A stretch of 64,000 bases of DNA from Flavivirga spongiicola. GTDB taxonomy: Bacteria > Bacteroidota > Bacteroidia > Flavobacteriales > Flavobacteriaceae. The position numbers and the translations under genes are program-made. Below, one piece after another: positions 7,459 through 16,591 of this stretch (position 1 is the stretch's first letter; the number at the start of each line of letters is the position of its first letter). The stretch is from NCBI RefSeq assembly GCF_030540825.1, contig NZ_JAUOEO010000001.1, forward strand, positions 1,399,001 to 1,463,000, given 5' to 3'. The notes under the pieces were generated by a model. The model saw only the letters and a program-made list of their open reading frames with translations, ran no database searches and had not been told where the DNA came from.

Positions 7459-8922
7459 TTATTGATTTACGCTTGCATCCATATTAGGATTAGCATCGAT
7501 TTCTGTTTGTGGAATATTTAAGTAAAATAATTCACTATCTGCAGGAACATTAACAACGACTCTATGCACATCATCCCTATTAATAGGCATTCTTAACCTT
7601 TTAGCATCAAACCACTCTACCCCTATTTCTCCGTAGAGTTCTTTACGCCTTTCTAATAAAATCTCATCCATTAAATCACTTCCGGAATTAGTAGATAATA
7701 TAGCGTTCGTGTCTCTAGCTTTTTGCAATGCAAAAAGTAAATTTCTAGCCTCAGGTTCATTACCTAAATTATACTGAGCTTCTGCATCGATCAATACCAT
7801 TTCGGACTTTCTCATCAAAGGAACATCTGATGCAAAGGTAAATGCAAACTTAGTTGTTACAAATTCCCTGTAAGGTGTTGAAGAATTATAAATATCCCGA
7901 AATAATTTCCTAACATCATCATCTGAAAACGTATCCCTAAAATTTGTATTCGCATAAGTAGCCTGAAATGACAAGGTTAAATGATCCGTAAAAACATGGG
8001 GAGCCATCCAAAAGAAATTGGTTTCATTAGAACCGTCTTGAAAATGCCCCCAAAGCCAATCTTGATCACTTAAATCATTAAAACCTTCTCCCCAATTTGA
8101 AGATACTACAGCAGATTCTGCATCACTTCCATAAGCTGCTTTTGCCGCAGAGGATGCCAAAGACCAATCATCTTGTGTTACCAATAATACTCGTGACAAA
8201 AAGCCATTAGCAACGGCTTTATTTATATAGCTCTTGCCTAGTCTCTGTTCAGGCAAGTCGGGAATAGCTGATTTTAAATCTGATAATATCAATTCATAAA
8301 CATCTGCTAGCGAACTTGGTGAATTTCCTACTGAAGCTTCTGTTGTTGGTTCTGTATAAATAGGTATTCTTGCTACAGTCCTATCATTATTATAATTAGG
8401 TGCAAACTCTAAAACTATTTGAAAATAATGAAAGGCTCTTATAGCTTTTCCAACCGCAATAAATTCCTTTTTGGTTGCTTCACCTAAATCTGGACTATTT
8501 TCGACACCATCAATTAAGATGTTTGCATAATTGATAATTTCATAGTTAAATTCCCAGGTAAATCTGGTTCTTCTAAAAGAAGCCCCTCTGTTTTCATGAG
8601 AATAATCAAATAGGAAAAAAGTTGGTCTCTGAATTAAATCATTCCCTTTAATGGTTCTTGCAAAATACATGGCATATAAACCACCAGTATCTGGATCAGA
8701 ATTGTTTACTCCATCTGCTAGATCGTTATCCCATTGCCCTTTATATCTGGCATATATTCCAGTTTCAAAAGCTTGTACAATGTCTCTATCTGAAAAAACT
8801 ACAGCCCTTGGAATACCCGCCGTATTTGTAGGCTCATCTAAAAACTCTTTTGAGCAGCCAGACAAAAAAACAACGACTAAAACTAGTAGAATTTTTATAG
8901 TTAATGTATTATATATTTTCAT
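7459..8922 (-). CDS. SusD/RagB-family outer-membrane nutrient-binding lipoprotein
   Basis: This 487-residue protein has a lipoprotein signal with lipobox LSGC (Cys23) followed by SKEFLDE, a charged stretch fitting surface export. The TPR-like SusD fold is indicated by SGCSKEFLDEPTN, a central FQIVLEFAPNYNN-type segment and the C-terminal ILLERRKELYGEIGVEWFDAKRLR. In the cell it would sit as a lid on the SusC-type receptor encoded 18 bases upstream in the same operon and bind an oligosaccharide or peptide. With no glycoside hydrolase beside it, the ligand is unknown. An AraC-type regulator lies upstream. Confidence 0.93.
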   Translation of the reverse strand: MKIYNTLTIKILLVLVVVFLSGCSKEFLDEPTNTAGIPRAVVFSDRDIVQAFETGIYARYKGQWDNDLADGVNNSDPDTGGLYAMYFARTIKGNDLIQRPTFFLFDYSHENRGASFRRTRFTWEFNYEIINYANILIDGVENSPDLGEATKKEFIAVGKAIRAFHYFQIVLEFAPNYNNDRTVARIPIYTEPTTEASVGNSPSSLADVYELILSDLKSAIPDLPEQRLGKSYINKAVANGFLSRVLLVTQDDWSLASSAAKAAYGSDAESAVVSSNWGEGFNDLSDQDWLWGHFQDGSNETNFFWMAPHVFTDHLTLSFQATYANTNFRDTFSDDDVRKLFRDIYNSSTPYREFVTTKFAFTFASDVPLMRKSEMVLIDAEAQYNLGNEPEARNLLFALQKARDTNAILSTNSGSDLMDEILLERRKELYGEIGVEWFDAKRLRMPINRDDVHRVVVNVPADSELFYLNIPQTEIDANPNMDASVNQ

Positions 8923-8940
8923 TTTCGTTAATTTTTTAGT

Positions 8941-11900
8941 TTAAAATTCTAAAATAATCCCTGAGGTAATGGTTTTTGATAGTGGAGATCTATTAGTGGT
9001 AATACCATTAAATGCCTGTTCTGGATCAATTCCTTTATGAGATTGCCAGGTAAAAATATTATCTGCCTGTAAAAACAATCTTAATTTGCTCAACCCTATT
9101 CTTTCAATTGTAGATAGTGGAAAATTATAACCGAATGTCAAACTTTTTAGCCTTATATAATCATTTTTAAATAAAAATCTTGTAGATCGAGACGCATGAT
9201 CATTATTACTCGCCAGTAATAATGGAAAATCACTAACATCTCCCGGATTTTTCCAAGCATTAAAGTTATCAGGGTGTGCACTTCTTCCAGGGTTTTCAAA
9301 TGGATTTATTAGTCCAGAATAGTCTGAATCTAATAAATAAGCCCCAAAGCTAAAATTAAACAACACGTTTAAATCAAATTGCTTATATCTAACAAAAGAA
9401 GTAAATCCACCCTCTATATCCGGCAACGATGTTTTACCTTGCTCATACCTTGTTGCATCATCATATTCCTTTGTGGTTACCTTATCTATAACGTCACCAT
9501 TAGTATCTAATACATCCATATACCACATACCACGACCATCTGTAGAATCTACTCCTGCCCATTCTCGAATAAAGAAATCAAAAATAGAACTACCTACTCT
9601 ATAGCGTTTAGATCCATTTAAAATCTCATCTTGTGGCAACTTAGTCCATTCGTTTTTATTTAGAGCAACATTAATTCCAGTTGTCCATGTAAAATCATCA
9701 GAATTAAAGTTAATAGACCTCAAAGAAGCCTCCCATCCATAATTCCTGATAGACCCAATATTAGTAACAATTTTATTAACCCCTAAGGAAGAAGCAAGCG
9801 GTTTATCCATAATTAAATCTACAGATTCCTTGTTATAATATTCTAAAGTACCGGATAAAACACCATTAAACAACTCGAAGTCCGCTCCAATATTTAGAGA
9901 TTCTACTTTTTCCCATCTCAAATTTGCATCAGAAACGCCTTCCAATAAAATTCCAGAATTTTCTTGATTAACAAAACCTGGTTGAAATACAGATTGAAAA
10001 GGGAAAAGACTTGTTGTTCTATTATTCCCTAATTCACCATAAGACCCTCTAAGTTTTAAAAATGTAAGTGTATTGCTTTCGCTTAAAAAGGACTCTTTGG
10101 ACACCACCCAACTCATTCCTCCTGCTATAAAATTACCCCATCTTGTGTTTTTATTAAAACGTGTAGATCCATCTCTTCTTATGGAAAATTCACCGTAGTA
10201 TTTTTCATTAAAATTATAATTAACCCTACCTAGATAACTATTAATTCTTGAAGTGATAATACTACTGCCAACAGCTTCTGGCGATGTGCTTCCATCCAAA
10301 TTATCTACTTTAGGTAAAAAACCAGTACCTTGAGCCAGTAAATTGTCTTGGGTATTTGTATAAGCTTCTGTAATAGCATCGATAGAGATGTTATGATCTC
10401 CAAAACTATTTTTATAATTTAAAGATTGAATGGCATTTAGAGTTGTGGTTAAATCTCTATTTTGTGATACACGTCCTTGTACACCAGATGCCGCACCTAT
10501 CTTATCATCATCATAACTATATGAATCGAGAAGGAAATTCTCATAACTTAATCGTGTTTTAAATGATAAACCTTCAAAAAGATTTATCTCTGCAAAAACA
10601 TTTGCTAAATAGTTAGTTCTTATTCTTCTTTCTTTTCCTAAAGTTAAACTTGCTAAAATATTCTCACCACTAAAAACAGGTCTGGTGCTATTTACTGGTT
10701 GACCTGAAACGAGTCCGTTTCCTAAATCAAAAATACGCCCTCCTAAATCATCTCTAATCAAACCTCCATTAGCATCTCTGGCATAAATAGGATAAATACT
10801 AGATAAACCATAAATCCAAGAAATCGCTTGTGTTGTATTTCCACTTGTTTGATCCGGATTATTTGAGTTAGAACGTGAAAAACTAGTATTAAGACCTATT
10901 TTAAACCAGTCATTTATTTGAGTTTCTAAATTTAATCGTGAAGATACTCTTTCAAAATTAGAAGGTATCACAGGGCCATCTTCATTTAAATAGTCGAAAG
11001 ACATAAAATACCTAGTCTTATCAGTACCTCCAGATACACCAATATTATGATTTACTCTAAGGTAGTCTTCCCTAAGAACTTCGTTCTCCCAATTAGAGTT
11101 CCATAATAAATTAGCACCAGCCACTAAATTACCACTGGCATCTATTGGGTTTGCTACACTATATGGGTTATACCCTAGATGATCAACTAATTGATTCGTT
11201 GCACTTAGGGCTGCATCAGTAGCTGTTTGACCATCTTCGTATTGATTTGTATTCTTTAGAGCCTGCCAGGTCAATTTTAAATAATCCTCCGGATTGGCTA
11301 AATTGTGAATCCCTATGGTTGGATTAGATAATCCTATCTGAGATCTTAATGTTACCTTAGGAGCCGAATCTATATGACCTTTCCTGGTTGTAATTAATAT
11401 AACACCTCCTGAGGCTCTTGAACCATACAAAGCTGATGATGATGCATCTTTCAGTACTGAAACCGATTCGATTTGATCCTGACTTATCGTATTAAGGTTA
11501 CCATTAAACGGTGCGCCATCTACAACAATTAAAGGGCCTCTTTCCAAACTTTCACTCGATATCCCTCTTATCCTGATAATAGGGTTATTTCCTGGTTGGC
11601 CTCCTGCTGTTAACAAACTTACACCTGGTACAGCTCCCTGTAACGCTCTTAGAGGGGATGTTACTTGCTGTGTCTCAATGGTAGTACTTGAAACAACACC
11701 TACAGATCCAACTATAGACTCTCTTGTTTGTGCACCATATGCAACAACGACAACCTCTTCAAGAGCAGTTGCATCTTCTTGCATGGTAACATTAATTGTG
11801 TTTGATGTACCAACTGTAACTTCTTGATTTTCGTACCCAACAAAGCTAAATACCAGAATGTTTCCTTGATTTACTTTAATTGAATAATTTCCATCAAAAT

Positions 11901-12066
11901 CTGTTGATGCTCCTTTTGTAGAATTCTTAACTAAAACTGTTGCCCCGGGCAATGGTAAATTGTTTTTGTCTACAATTCTACCAGAAACAGTCCTTTCCTG
12001 TGCAAATGATGATATAATACCAAACACCAAGAACACTAGCACTAAATAGTAGTTTCTTACTTTCAT
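8941..12066 (-). CDS. SusC/RagA-family TonB-linked outer-membrane receptor
   Basis: This 1041-residue protein has a signal peptide to about residue 22 and a carboxypeptidase-regulatory-like beta domain (about 24-112; VSGRIVDKNNLPLPGATV). The TonB-dependent plug holds LEEVVVVAYG, and its last part (GSRASGGVILITTRKG) precedes a 22-strand beta-barrel that ends in the aromatic residue typical of outer-membrane proteins (SGIILEF). It imports the ligand presented by the SusD partner encoded immediately downstream. The order susC-susD and the 18-base gap indicate one transcript. The 265-base upstream region carries repeated CCTTACC-type boxes near an AraC regulator gene. Confidence 0.95.
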   Translation of the reverse strand: MKVRNYYLVLVFLVFGIISSFAQERTVSGRIVDKNNLPLPGATVLVKNSTKGASTDFDGNYSIKVNQGNILVFSFVGYENQEVTVGTSNTINVTMQEDATALEEVVVVAYGAQTRESIVGSVGVVSSTTIETQQVTSPLRALQGAVPGVSLLTAGGQPGNNPIIRIRGISSESLERGPLIVVDGAPFNGNLNTISQDQIESVSVLKDASSSALYGSRASGGVILITTRKGHIDSAPKVTLRSQIGLSNPTIGIHNLANPEDYLKLTWQALKNTNQYEDGQTATDAALSATNQLVDHLGYNPYSVANPIDASGNLVAGANLLWNSNWENEVLREDYLRVNHNIGVSGGTDKTRYFMSFDYLNEDGPVIPSNFERVSSRLNLETQINDWFKIGLNTSFSRSNSNNPDQTSGNTTQAISWIYGLSSIYPIYARDANGGLIRDDLGGRIFDLGNGLVSGQPVNSTRPVFSGENILASLTLGKERRIRTNYLANVFAEINLFEGLSFKTRLSYENFLLDSYSYDDDKIGAASGVQGRVSQNRDLTTTLNAIQSLNYKNSFGDHNISIDAITEAYTNTQDNLLAQGTGFLPKVDNLDGSTSPEAVGSSIITSRINSYLGRVNYNFNEKYYGEFSIRRDGSTRFNKNTRWGNFIAGGMSWVVSKESFLSESNTLTFLKLRGSYGELGNNRTTSLFPFQSVFQPGFVNQENSGILLEGVSDANLRWEKVESLNIGADFELFNGVLSGTLEYYNKESVDLIMDKPLASSLGVNKIVTNIGSIRNYGWEASLRSINFNSDDFTWTTGINVALNKNEWTKLPQDEILNGSKRYRVGSSIFDFFIREWAGVDSTDGRGMWYMDVLDTNGDVIDKVTTKEYDDATRYEQGKTSLPDIEGGFTSFVRYKQFDLNVLFNFSFGAYLLDSDYSGLINPFENPGRSAHPDNFNAWKNPGDVSDFPLLLASNNDHASRSTRFLFKNDYIRLKSLTFGYNFPLSTIERIGLSKLRLFLQADNIFTWQSHKGIDPEQAFNGITTNRSPLSKTITSGIILEF

Positions 12067-12156
12067 AAATTAAATGTTTATTTTGAGTTAGTCAGTGCAG
12101 ATTGAAATTAAGGAAGGTAGTATAGATGTTTTTTTAAGTGACTAATTCAAAAAATT

Positions 12157-12331
12157 ACACCTTACTAATGAAATTTAAGCTTAGAAGAATCTAAAATATT
12201 TTAAGTAAAGTTCTATGACTACCTTACCTTAAATTACAATTGCGACAATAAAAAAAGGAATAAAGCCTAGATTTAGAGGCAATACTTATAATACCTTACC
12301 ATACCGAAGATATCTTACCTAATATTTACCT
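12157..12331. promoter_or_regulatory. Repeated CCTTAC boxes between susC and the AraC regulator
   Basis: Variants of CCTTACC recur at 12160-12165, 12222-12229, 12294-12300 and, as CTTACCTAA, near 12313. This is a higher density than chance would give in such AT-rich DNA. The region separates the susC start from the stop of a membrane-bound AraC-family regulator, so these are candidate direct-repeat operators for it. The assignment is inference from position and repetition. Confidence 0.35.
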
Positions 12332-13864
12332 CTATATGTTCTTTTTGAATTGAGAGTTTATAAACTCTGAAGGCGTTAGTGATGTTTCTTTTTTAAATGC
12401 TTTATTGAAAGTTACTTTATTATTATATCCTACTTCATAAGCGATATCAATAATATTAAGGCTTCCATGGATATCTTCTTTAAGAATACAGATAGCTTCT
12501 TTAATTCTAAATTTATTTATAAGCTCAAAAAAATTAATATTAAAATGTTCATTTATTATTTGAGACGTATTATGCCTTGTTGTGTTTAATCTTTTGGATA
12601 ATACTTCAAGGTTGATATTATTTTCTTTATACACTTTATCTTCTACAAATAACTTAATTAAATTTTCTTTGAGTTCTTGGGATAACGCATTCGTAAGTCC
12701 AGACTTTTGGTATTTCTCTAAAGACATTACACTACTTTTTAGCGCATAATCGTGCTTAAAAATTTCAGGCTGGACATATGCCATATAAGCTAGATATACA
12801 ACCATTACGGACATAATACTTACTTGAATATAATTAATAAAGTATGGGAAAGAAAGCAATATTCCACTCACCGGTAAGCCGTAAATAATATAGGAGATTA
12901 GATAAATAATATGTATTCTGTAAATAGTTTTCTTCCATTTATCTACAGGTCGCTCTTTATACTCTGAACTAGCCCCCTTTTTTCTATGACTGAATTGAAT
13001 TTTCCCTATCAAAATAGCATATATAACAAGTGATATAACTTTAGATATAAAGATTATATACCTGTTAATATTATAAGAATTATCCAATTCCAACATGATC
13101 TCGATTTTTTCATTGCTTGAAAGTGAATACATTGGAAACAAAAACACCAATAAAATAAGAGTTGGTAAAAAATGTAATAAATCTATAATTTTAAATTTAA
13201 AATTATAGGTAACACTTTTAAAATAAAAATACAGCAATGGCCCATACAAAAGAGCACCTACTGAGGCCATTAAATATGTATGAGGAAGTTTGTACTGAAT
13301 ATTTGAGATATACAAAACAAACTCAAGTATAAATAAAGAATGTACACCTACAAAACCACTAATAAATAATTTAGCATATCTATTAGATTTTTTAGAAAAA
13401 TTAATAATTATAGTAAAGAAGAAGCCAATTAAGGCAACGTATAAAAACAAAAATGTAGGCCAATCAATCTGCAATAAGAAGCTTTCGGACAGCTCTTTAT
13501 ACTCTTCAGAATCACGAATAACATTATATGCTCTATCATTTAAAATTGAAAAATCCAAAGTGTTATTAATATATTTTTTAGTAAAAATATAGGCGTCTTT
13601 AGGCTGATCCAAATCAGCATTTAGAATAGCCAATTTTTTGAATATTTTGATTGAATCCGGGTGTTTTTCAGCTAAAGCATCATTATAAAGTATTAACAAC
13701 TCTAATTGCGTCATATCATTGCTGATATTTTTCTGCTTAATTAAACTATCTATTTGTGTTAAAAATAAATATGGAGCAGTTTTTAACTTTGGAATTGCAA
13801 CCAATTTGTTAGATATAACAAATAAGCACAAAACAAAAAGTAATGTTTTTGAGTTAAGCGTCAT
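12332..13864 (-). CDS. Membrane-bound AraC-family transcriptional regulator
   Basis: This 510-residue protein has an N-terminal signal or anchor, then a short periplasmic helical stretch (about 30-130). A set of about seven hydrophobic segments follows between 130 and 370 (for example FLFLYVALIGFFFTIIINF). The cytoplasmic C-terminus (about 405-510) has two AraC helix-turn-helix motifs: LEVLSKRLNTTRHNTSQIIN, and NIIDIAYEVGYNNKVTFNKAFKK followed by TPSEF. Such proteins act as one-component sensors in the membrane. It lies upstream of a susCD operon on the same strand, with repeated boxes between them, so regulation of that locus is likely. Confidence 0.88.
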   Translation of the reverse strand: MTLNSKTLLFVLCLFVISNKLVAIPKLKTAPYLFLTQIDSLIKQKNISNDMTQLELLILYNDALAEKHPDSIKIFKKLAILNADLDQPKDAYIFTKKYINNTLDFSILNDRAYNVIRDSEEYKELSESFLLQIDWPTFLFLYVALIGFFFTIIINFSKKSNRYAKLFISGFVGVHSLFILEFVLYISNIQYKLPHTYLMASVGALLYGPLLYFYFKSVTYNFKFKIIDLLHFLPTLILLVFLFPMYSLSSNEKIEIMLELDNSYNINRYIIFISKVISLVIYAILIGKIQFSHRKKGASSEYKERPVDKWKKTIYRIHIIYLISYIIYGLPVSGILLSFPYFINYIQVSIMSVMVVYLAYMAYVQPEIFKHDYALKSSVMSLEKYQKSGLTNALSQELKENLIKLFVEDKVYKENNINLEVLSKRLNTTRHNTSQIINEHFNINFFELINKFRIKEAICILKEDIHGSLNIIDIAYEVGYNNKVTFNKAFKKETSLTPSEFINSQFKKNI

Positions 13865-14259
13865 TAATGGTTAATTGAGAGTGGATATACAATGCTTTTT
13901 TATCAGCAAAACTAACATACCATGAAATTATAAATAAAGAGATTTATAATTCTTAAAAAAAACTTAAAAAGGGAATTCCCGATAATAATATACCCTATTT
14001 TTACTAAAAACGTAATCTATTTATTACAAAAATTTATTAAAATTTTAACGCTTTGCTAAATATATTTTATTATAAATAATTAGATTAATGAATATTTGTT
14101 TTGTATGACATCACATATTTACACACTATGTTGAACTTGTTTTCAGTATCTACCTCATAAATCTGGAAGTCAGCGATTTATAAATAAAATATAATCCTAA
14201 AACAAATACAGAGTGACGAATGCTCTTTATGACAAATTTAATTATGTAAAGATTATCGA
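13865..14259. other. Intergenic region without a recognised gene
   Basis: These 395 bases are very AT-rich and contain no ORF of note. A segment near 14131-14152 (TTGAACTTGTTTTCAGTATC) resembles half of a flavobacterial extragenic repeat. The 13865-13930 part presumably holds the promoter of the AraC gene. No terminator with a strong stem is visible after galE. Confidence 0.5.
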
Positions 14260-15282
14260 TTATTTACCTCTAACCTTTTGCTCCCATTTCCATGCAGAAC
14301 GCATCGCATCATCTAAAGACAATTCTGTTTTCCAACCTAATTCATTATTAGCTTTATTGGTATCTGCATAAGCTGAAATGATATCACCCTCTCTTCTATC
14401 AACAATTTTATAATTTAGTTTTACTCCAGAAACACGTTCAAAAGACTGAACAACTTCCAGTACAGAACTACCCTTTCCTGTTCCTAAATTAAAAGTTTCA
14501 TAATTAGATTTATTCTTGTTTTGTAGTAAGCGACCTAAAGCAACAACATGCGCTTTTGCTAAATCTACTACATGAATGTAATCTCGAATACAGGTGCCAT
14601 CTGGCGTTGGATAATCATCACCAAAAACAGATAATTCTTCACGTAAACCTATAGCTGTTTGCGTAATAAAAGGAACTAGATTTTGTGGTACACCAATCGG
14701 CAATTCTCCAATCGAAACTGATTCGTGGGCTCCAACCGGATTAAAATAACGTAACGCTATAGCTTTTAAATTAGGTGTTACTTTACAAGTATCTCTAATT
14801 ACTTCTTCCCCAATTTGTTTTGTATTTCCATAAGGAGATTCAGCTTGTTTTACCGGCGCACTTTCAGTTATTGGCAACTTATCAGCTTGTCCATAAACAG
14901 TACATGACGAACTAAAGATAAAACTCGCCGACGGTAATTTTTGTAATTCTTTTAAAATATAAACTAAGGTTCCAATATTGTTTTCGTAGTACAACAAAGG
15001 TTCTTTTACACTTTCACCAACAGCCTTACTAGCGGCAAAATGAATAACACCCTTAACATCATCATGCTTTTTAAAAAAGGCCTCAACACCTGCTTTATTT
15101 TTTAAATCTAGTTCTTCAAAAAGTGGTGCTTTACCTGATATAGCTTTTATACCATCCAAAACTTTAATTGTAGAATTGGATAAATCATCAATTATTACAA
15201 CTTCGTAACCCTCATTTTGCAATTCGACAACGGTGTGTGACCCTATAAATCCTAATCCTCCAGTAACTAATATTTTATCCAT
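14260..15282 (-). CDS. galE: UDP-glucose 4-epimerase GalE
   Basis: GalE interconverts UDP-glucose and UDP-galactose using bound NAD+. The 340-residue length is standard. An extended SDR fold is shown by GGLGFIGSHT at 8-17, the catalytic Ser/Thr region IFSSSCTVYG (near 122-131), and the Tyr151-Lys155 pair in SPYGNTK. NPVGAH and the C-terminal sugar-binding segment YNLG-like (NYETFNLGTG) also fit. It overlaps the end of the DegT aminotransferase gene by 8 bases on the same strand, so the two are co-translated. Together they would feed sugar nucleotides into surface polysaccharide or LPS. UDP-GlcNAc epimerase activity cannot be excluded. Confidence 0.95.
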   Translation of the reverse strand: MDKILVTGGLGFIGSHTVVELQNEGYEVVIIDDLSNSTIKVLDGIKAISGKAPLFEELDLKNKAGVEAFFKKHDDVKGVIHFAASKAVGESVKEPLLYYENNIGTLVYILKELQKLPSASFIFSSSCTVYGQADKLPITESAPVKQAESPYGNTKQIGEEVIRDTCKVTPNLKAIALRYFNPVGAHESVSIGELPIGVPQNLVPFITQTAIGLREELSVFGDDYPTPDGTCIRDYIHVVDLAKAHVVALGRLLQNKNKSNYETFNLGTGKGSSVLEVVQSFERVSGVKLNYKIVDRREGDIISAYADTNKANNELGWKTELSLDDAMRSAWKWEQKVRGK

Positions 15283-16429
15283 TTATAAATTTAATAATTG
15301 TTGATGTAATATATTCTATTTGTTCGTCATCCAATTCGGTATGCATTGGCAATGAAATAACTTCTTTAACTAATTGATTTGTTACTTTAAAATCATCTTC
15401 ATTATACCTTTCATCTTTATATGCTTTTTGGTTATGAAGCGGAATTGGATAGTATACACCACAAGGTATATTATGAGCATTTAAATGTTTAACCAATGCG
15501 TCTCTATCTATAGCTTTAATTCTGAGTGTATATTGGTGAAAAACGTGACAATCGCAAGTATCACAAACCTCTAAACAGCCATTTGTTACTTTTGGCGTCA
15601 CAATATTTTCAACCCCTTCAAATGCTTTATTATATTTTCTTGCAGCATATTGTCTTTCCTTATTATAACTATCCAAATGCGGCAATTTAGTATCTAAAAC
15701 CGCTGCCTGAATACTATCCAAACGTGAATTTACTCCCACCACATCATGATGGTAACGCCTGTACATCCCATGGTTAACAATACCTCTAATGGTATGTGCT
15801 AAATCGTCGTTATTTGTAAAAATGGCACCGCCATCTCCATAGCAACCTAAATTTTTAGATGGGAAAAAAGAAGTAGAAGCAACATCGCCAATTGTTCCCG
15901 CTTTGGCTTTACTACCATTTTTATAGGTATAAGACGCCCCGATAGCTTGTGCATTATCTTCAATTACAAATAAATTATGTTCCTTAGCAATTTCCATGAT
16001 AGCTTCCATATTAGCACATTGGCCAAACAAATGCACAGGAACAATGGCCTTTGTTTTAGGTGTGATAGCCCTTTTTATAGCTTCAATATTTATATTGAAA
16101 TCATCCTCATTAACATCTACTAAAACTGGTGTTAATTGTAATAATGCAATCACCTCAACAGTTGCTGCAAATGTAAAATCCGCAGTAATAACCTCATCCC
16201 CTGGTTTTAAACCTAAACCCATCATCGCTATTTGCAATGCATCTGTACCATTAGCACAAGGAATAACATGTTTAACTCCTAAATATTGTTCTAAATTCTT
16301 TTGAAACTCATGAACTTTGGGGCCATTAATGAAAGAAGTATTTTCTATAACTTCCTGAATAGAAGGATTAACGACATCTTTTATATCGTCATACTGACCT
16401 TTAAGGTCAACCATTTGAATTTTCTTCAT
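15275..16429 (-). CDS. DegT/DnrJ/EryC1/StrS sugar-nucleotide aminotransferase
   Basis: This 384-residue, PLP-dependent protein aminates keto-sugar nucleotides for surface glycans. The PLP lysine is Lys192 in TSFFPSKNLGCYGDGGAI. Other family marks are FINGPKVHEFQ, ANGTDALQIAMMGLG, TADFTFAATVEV and VEDNAQAIGA. Unlike many relatives it carries a Cys cluster, GCLEVCDTCDCHVFHQY, near residue 285-300; what it does is unclear. It begins the two-gene unit with galE (8-base overlap) and is divergent from waaA, so this is an envelope-glycan locus. The particular sugar is not predictable. Confidence 0.92.
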   Translation of the reverse strand: MKKIQMVDLKGQYDDIKDVVNPSIQEVIENTSFINGPKVHEFQKNLEQYLGVKHVIPCANGTDALQIAMMGLGLKPGDEVITADFTFAATVEVIALLQLTPVLVDVNEDDFNINIEAIKRAITPKTKAIVPVHLFGQCANMEAIMEIAKEHNLFVIEDNAQAIGASYTYKNGSKAKAGTIGDVASTSFFPSKNLGCYGDGGAIFTNNDDLAHTIRGIVNHGMYRRYHHDVVGVNSRLDSIQAAVLDTKLPHLDSYNKERQYAARKYNKAFEGVENIVTPKVTNGCLEVCDTCDCHVFHQYTLRIKAIDRDALVKHLNAHNIPCGVYYPIPLHNQKAYKDERYNEDDFKVTNQLVKEVISLPMHTELDDEQIEYITSTIIKFING

Positions 16430-16568
16430 CTAAAAAAAATTGCAGTCTTTTTACTATTTTTAAACAAAAAAATAAAGACTAATTTTAAGGAACACCCATT
16501 GTGGGTTAACAGCCTACGAAATTACGAAAATCATTTACGCTAAGCAATGAATTTCTTCCAAAGAAATG

Positions 16569-16576
16569 TATTTTAG
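16569..16576 (+). promoter_or_regulatory. Candidate -7 element for waaA
   Basis: TATTTTAG is one base off TAnnTTTG and lies 15 bases before the TTG start of waaA. It implies a very short leader and supports that start choice. Confidence 0.35.
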
Positions 16577-16591
16577 CTGCAAAGAAAAAAA

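Noticed and set aside
16301..16543. 80-residue plus-strand ORF before waaA
   Set aside because: It is antisense to the 5' end of the sugar aminotransferase gene and its product is low in information.
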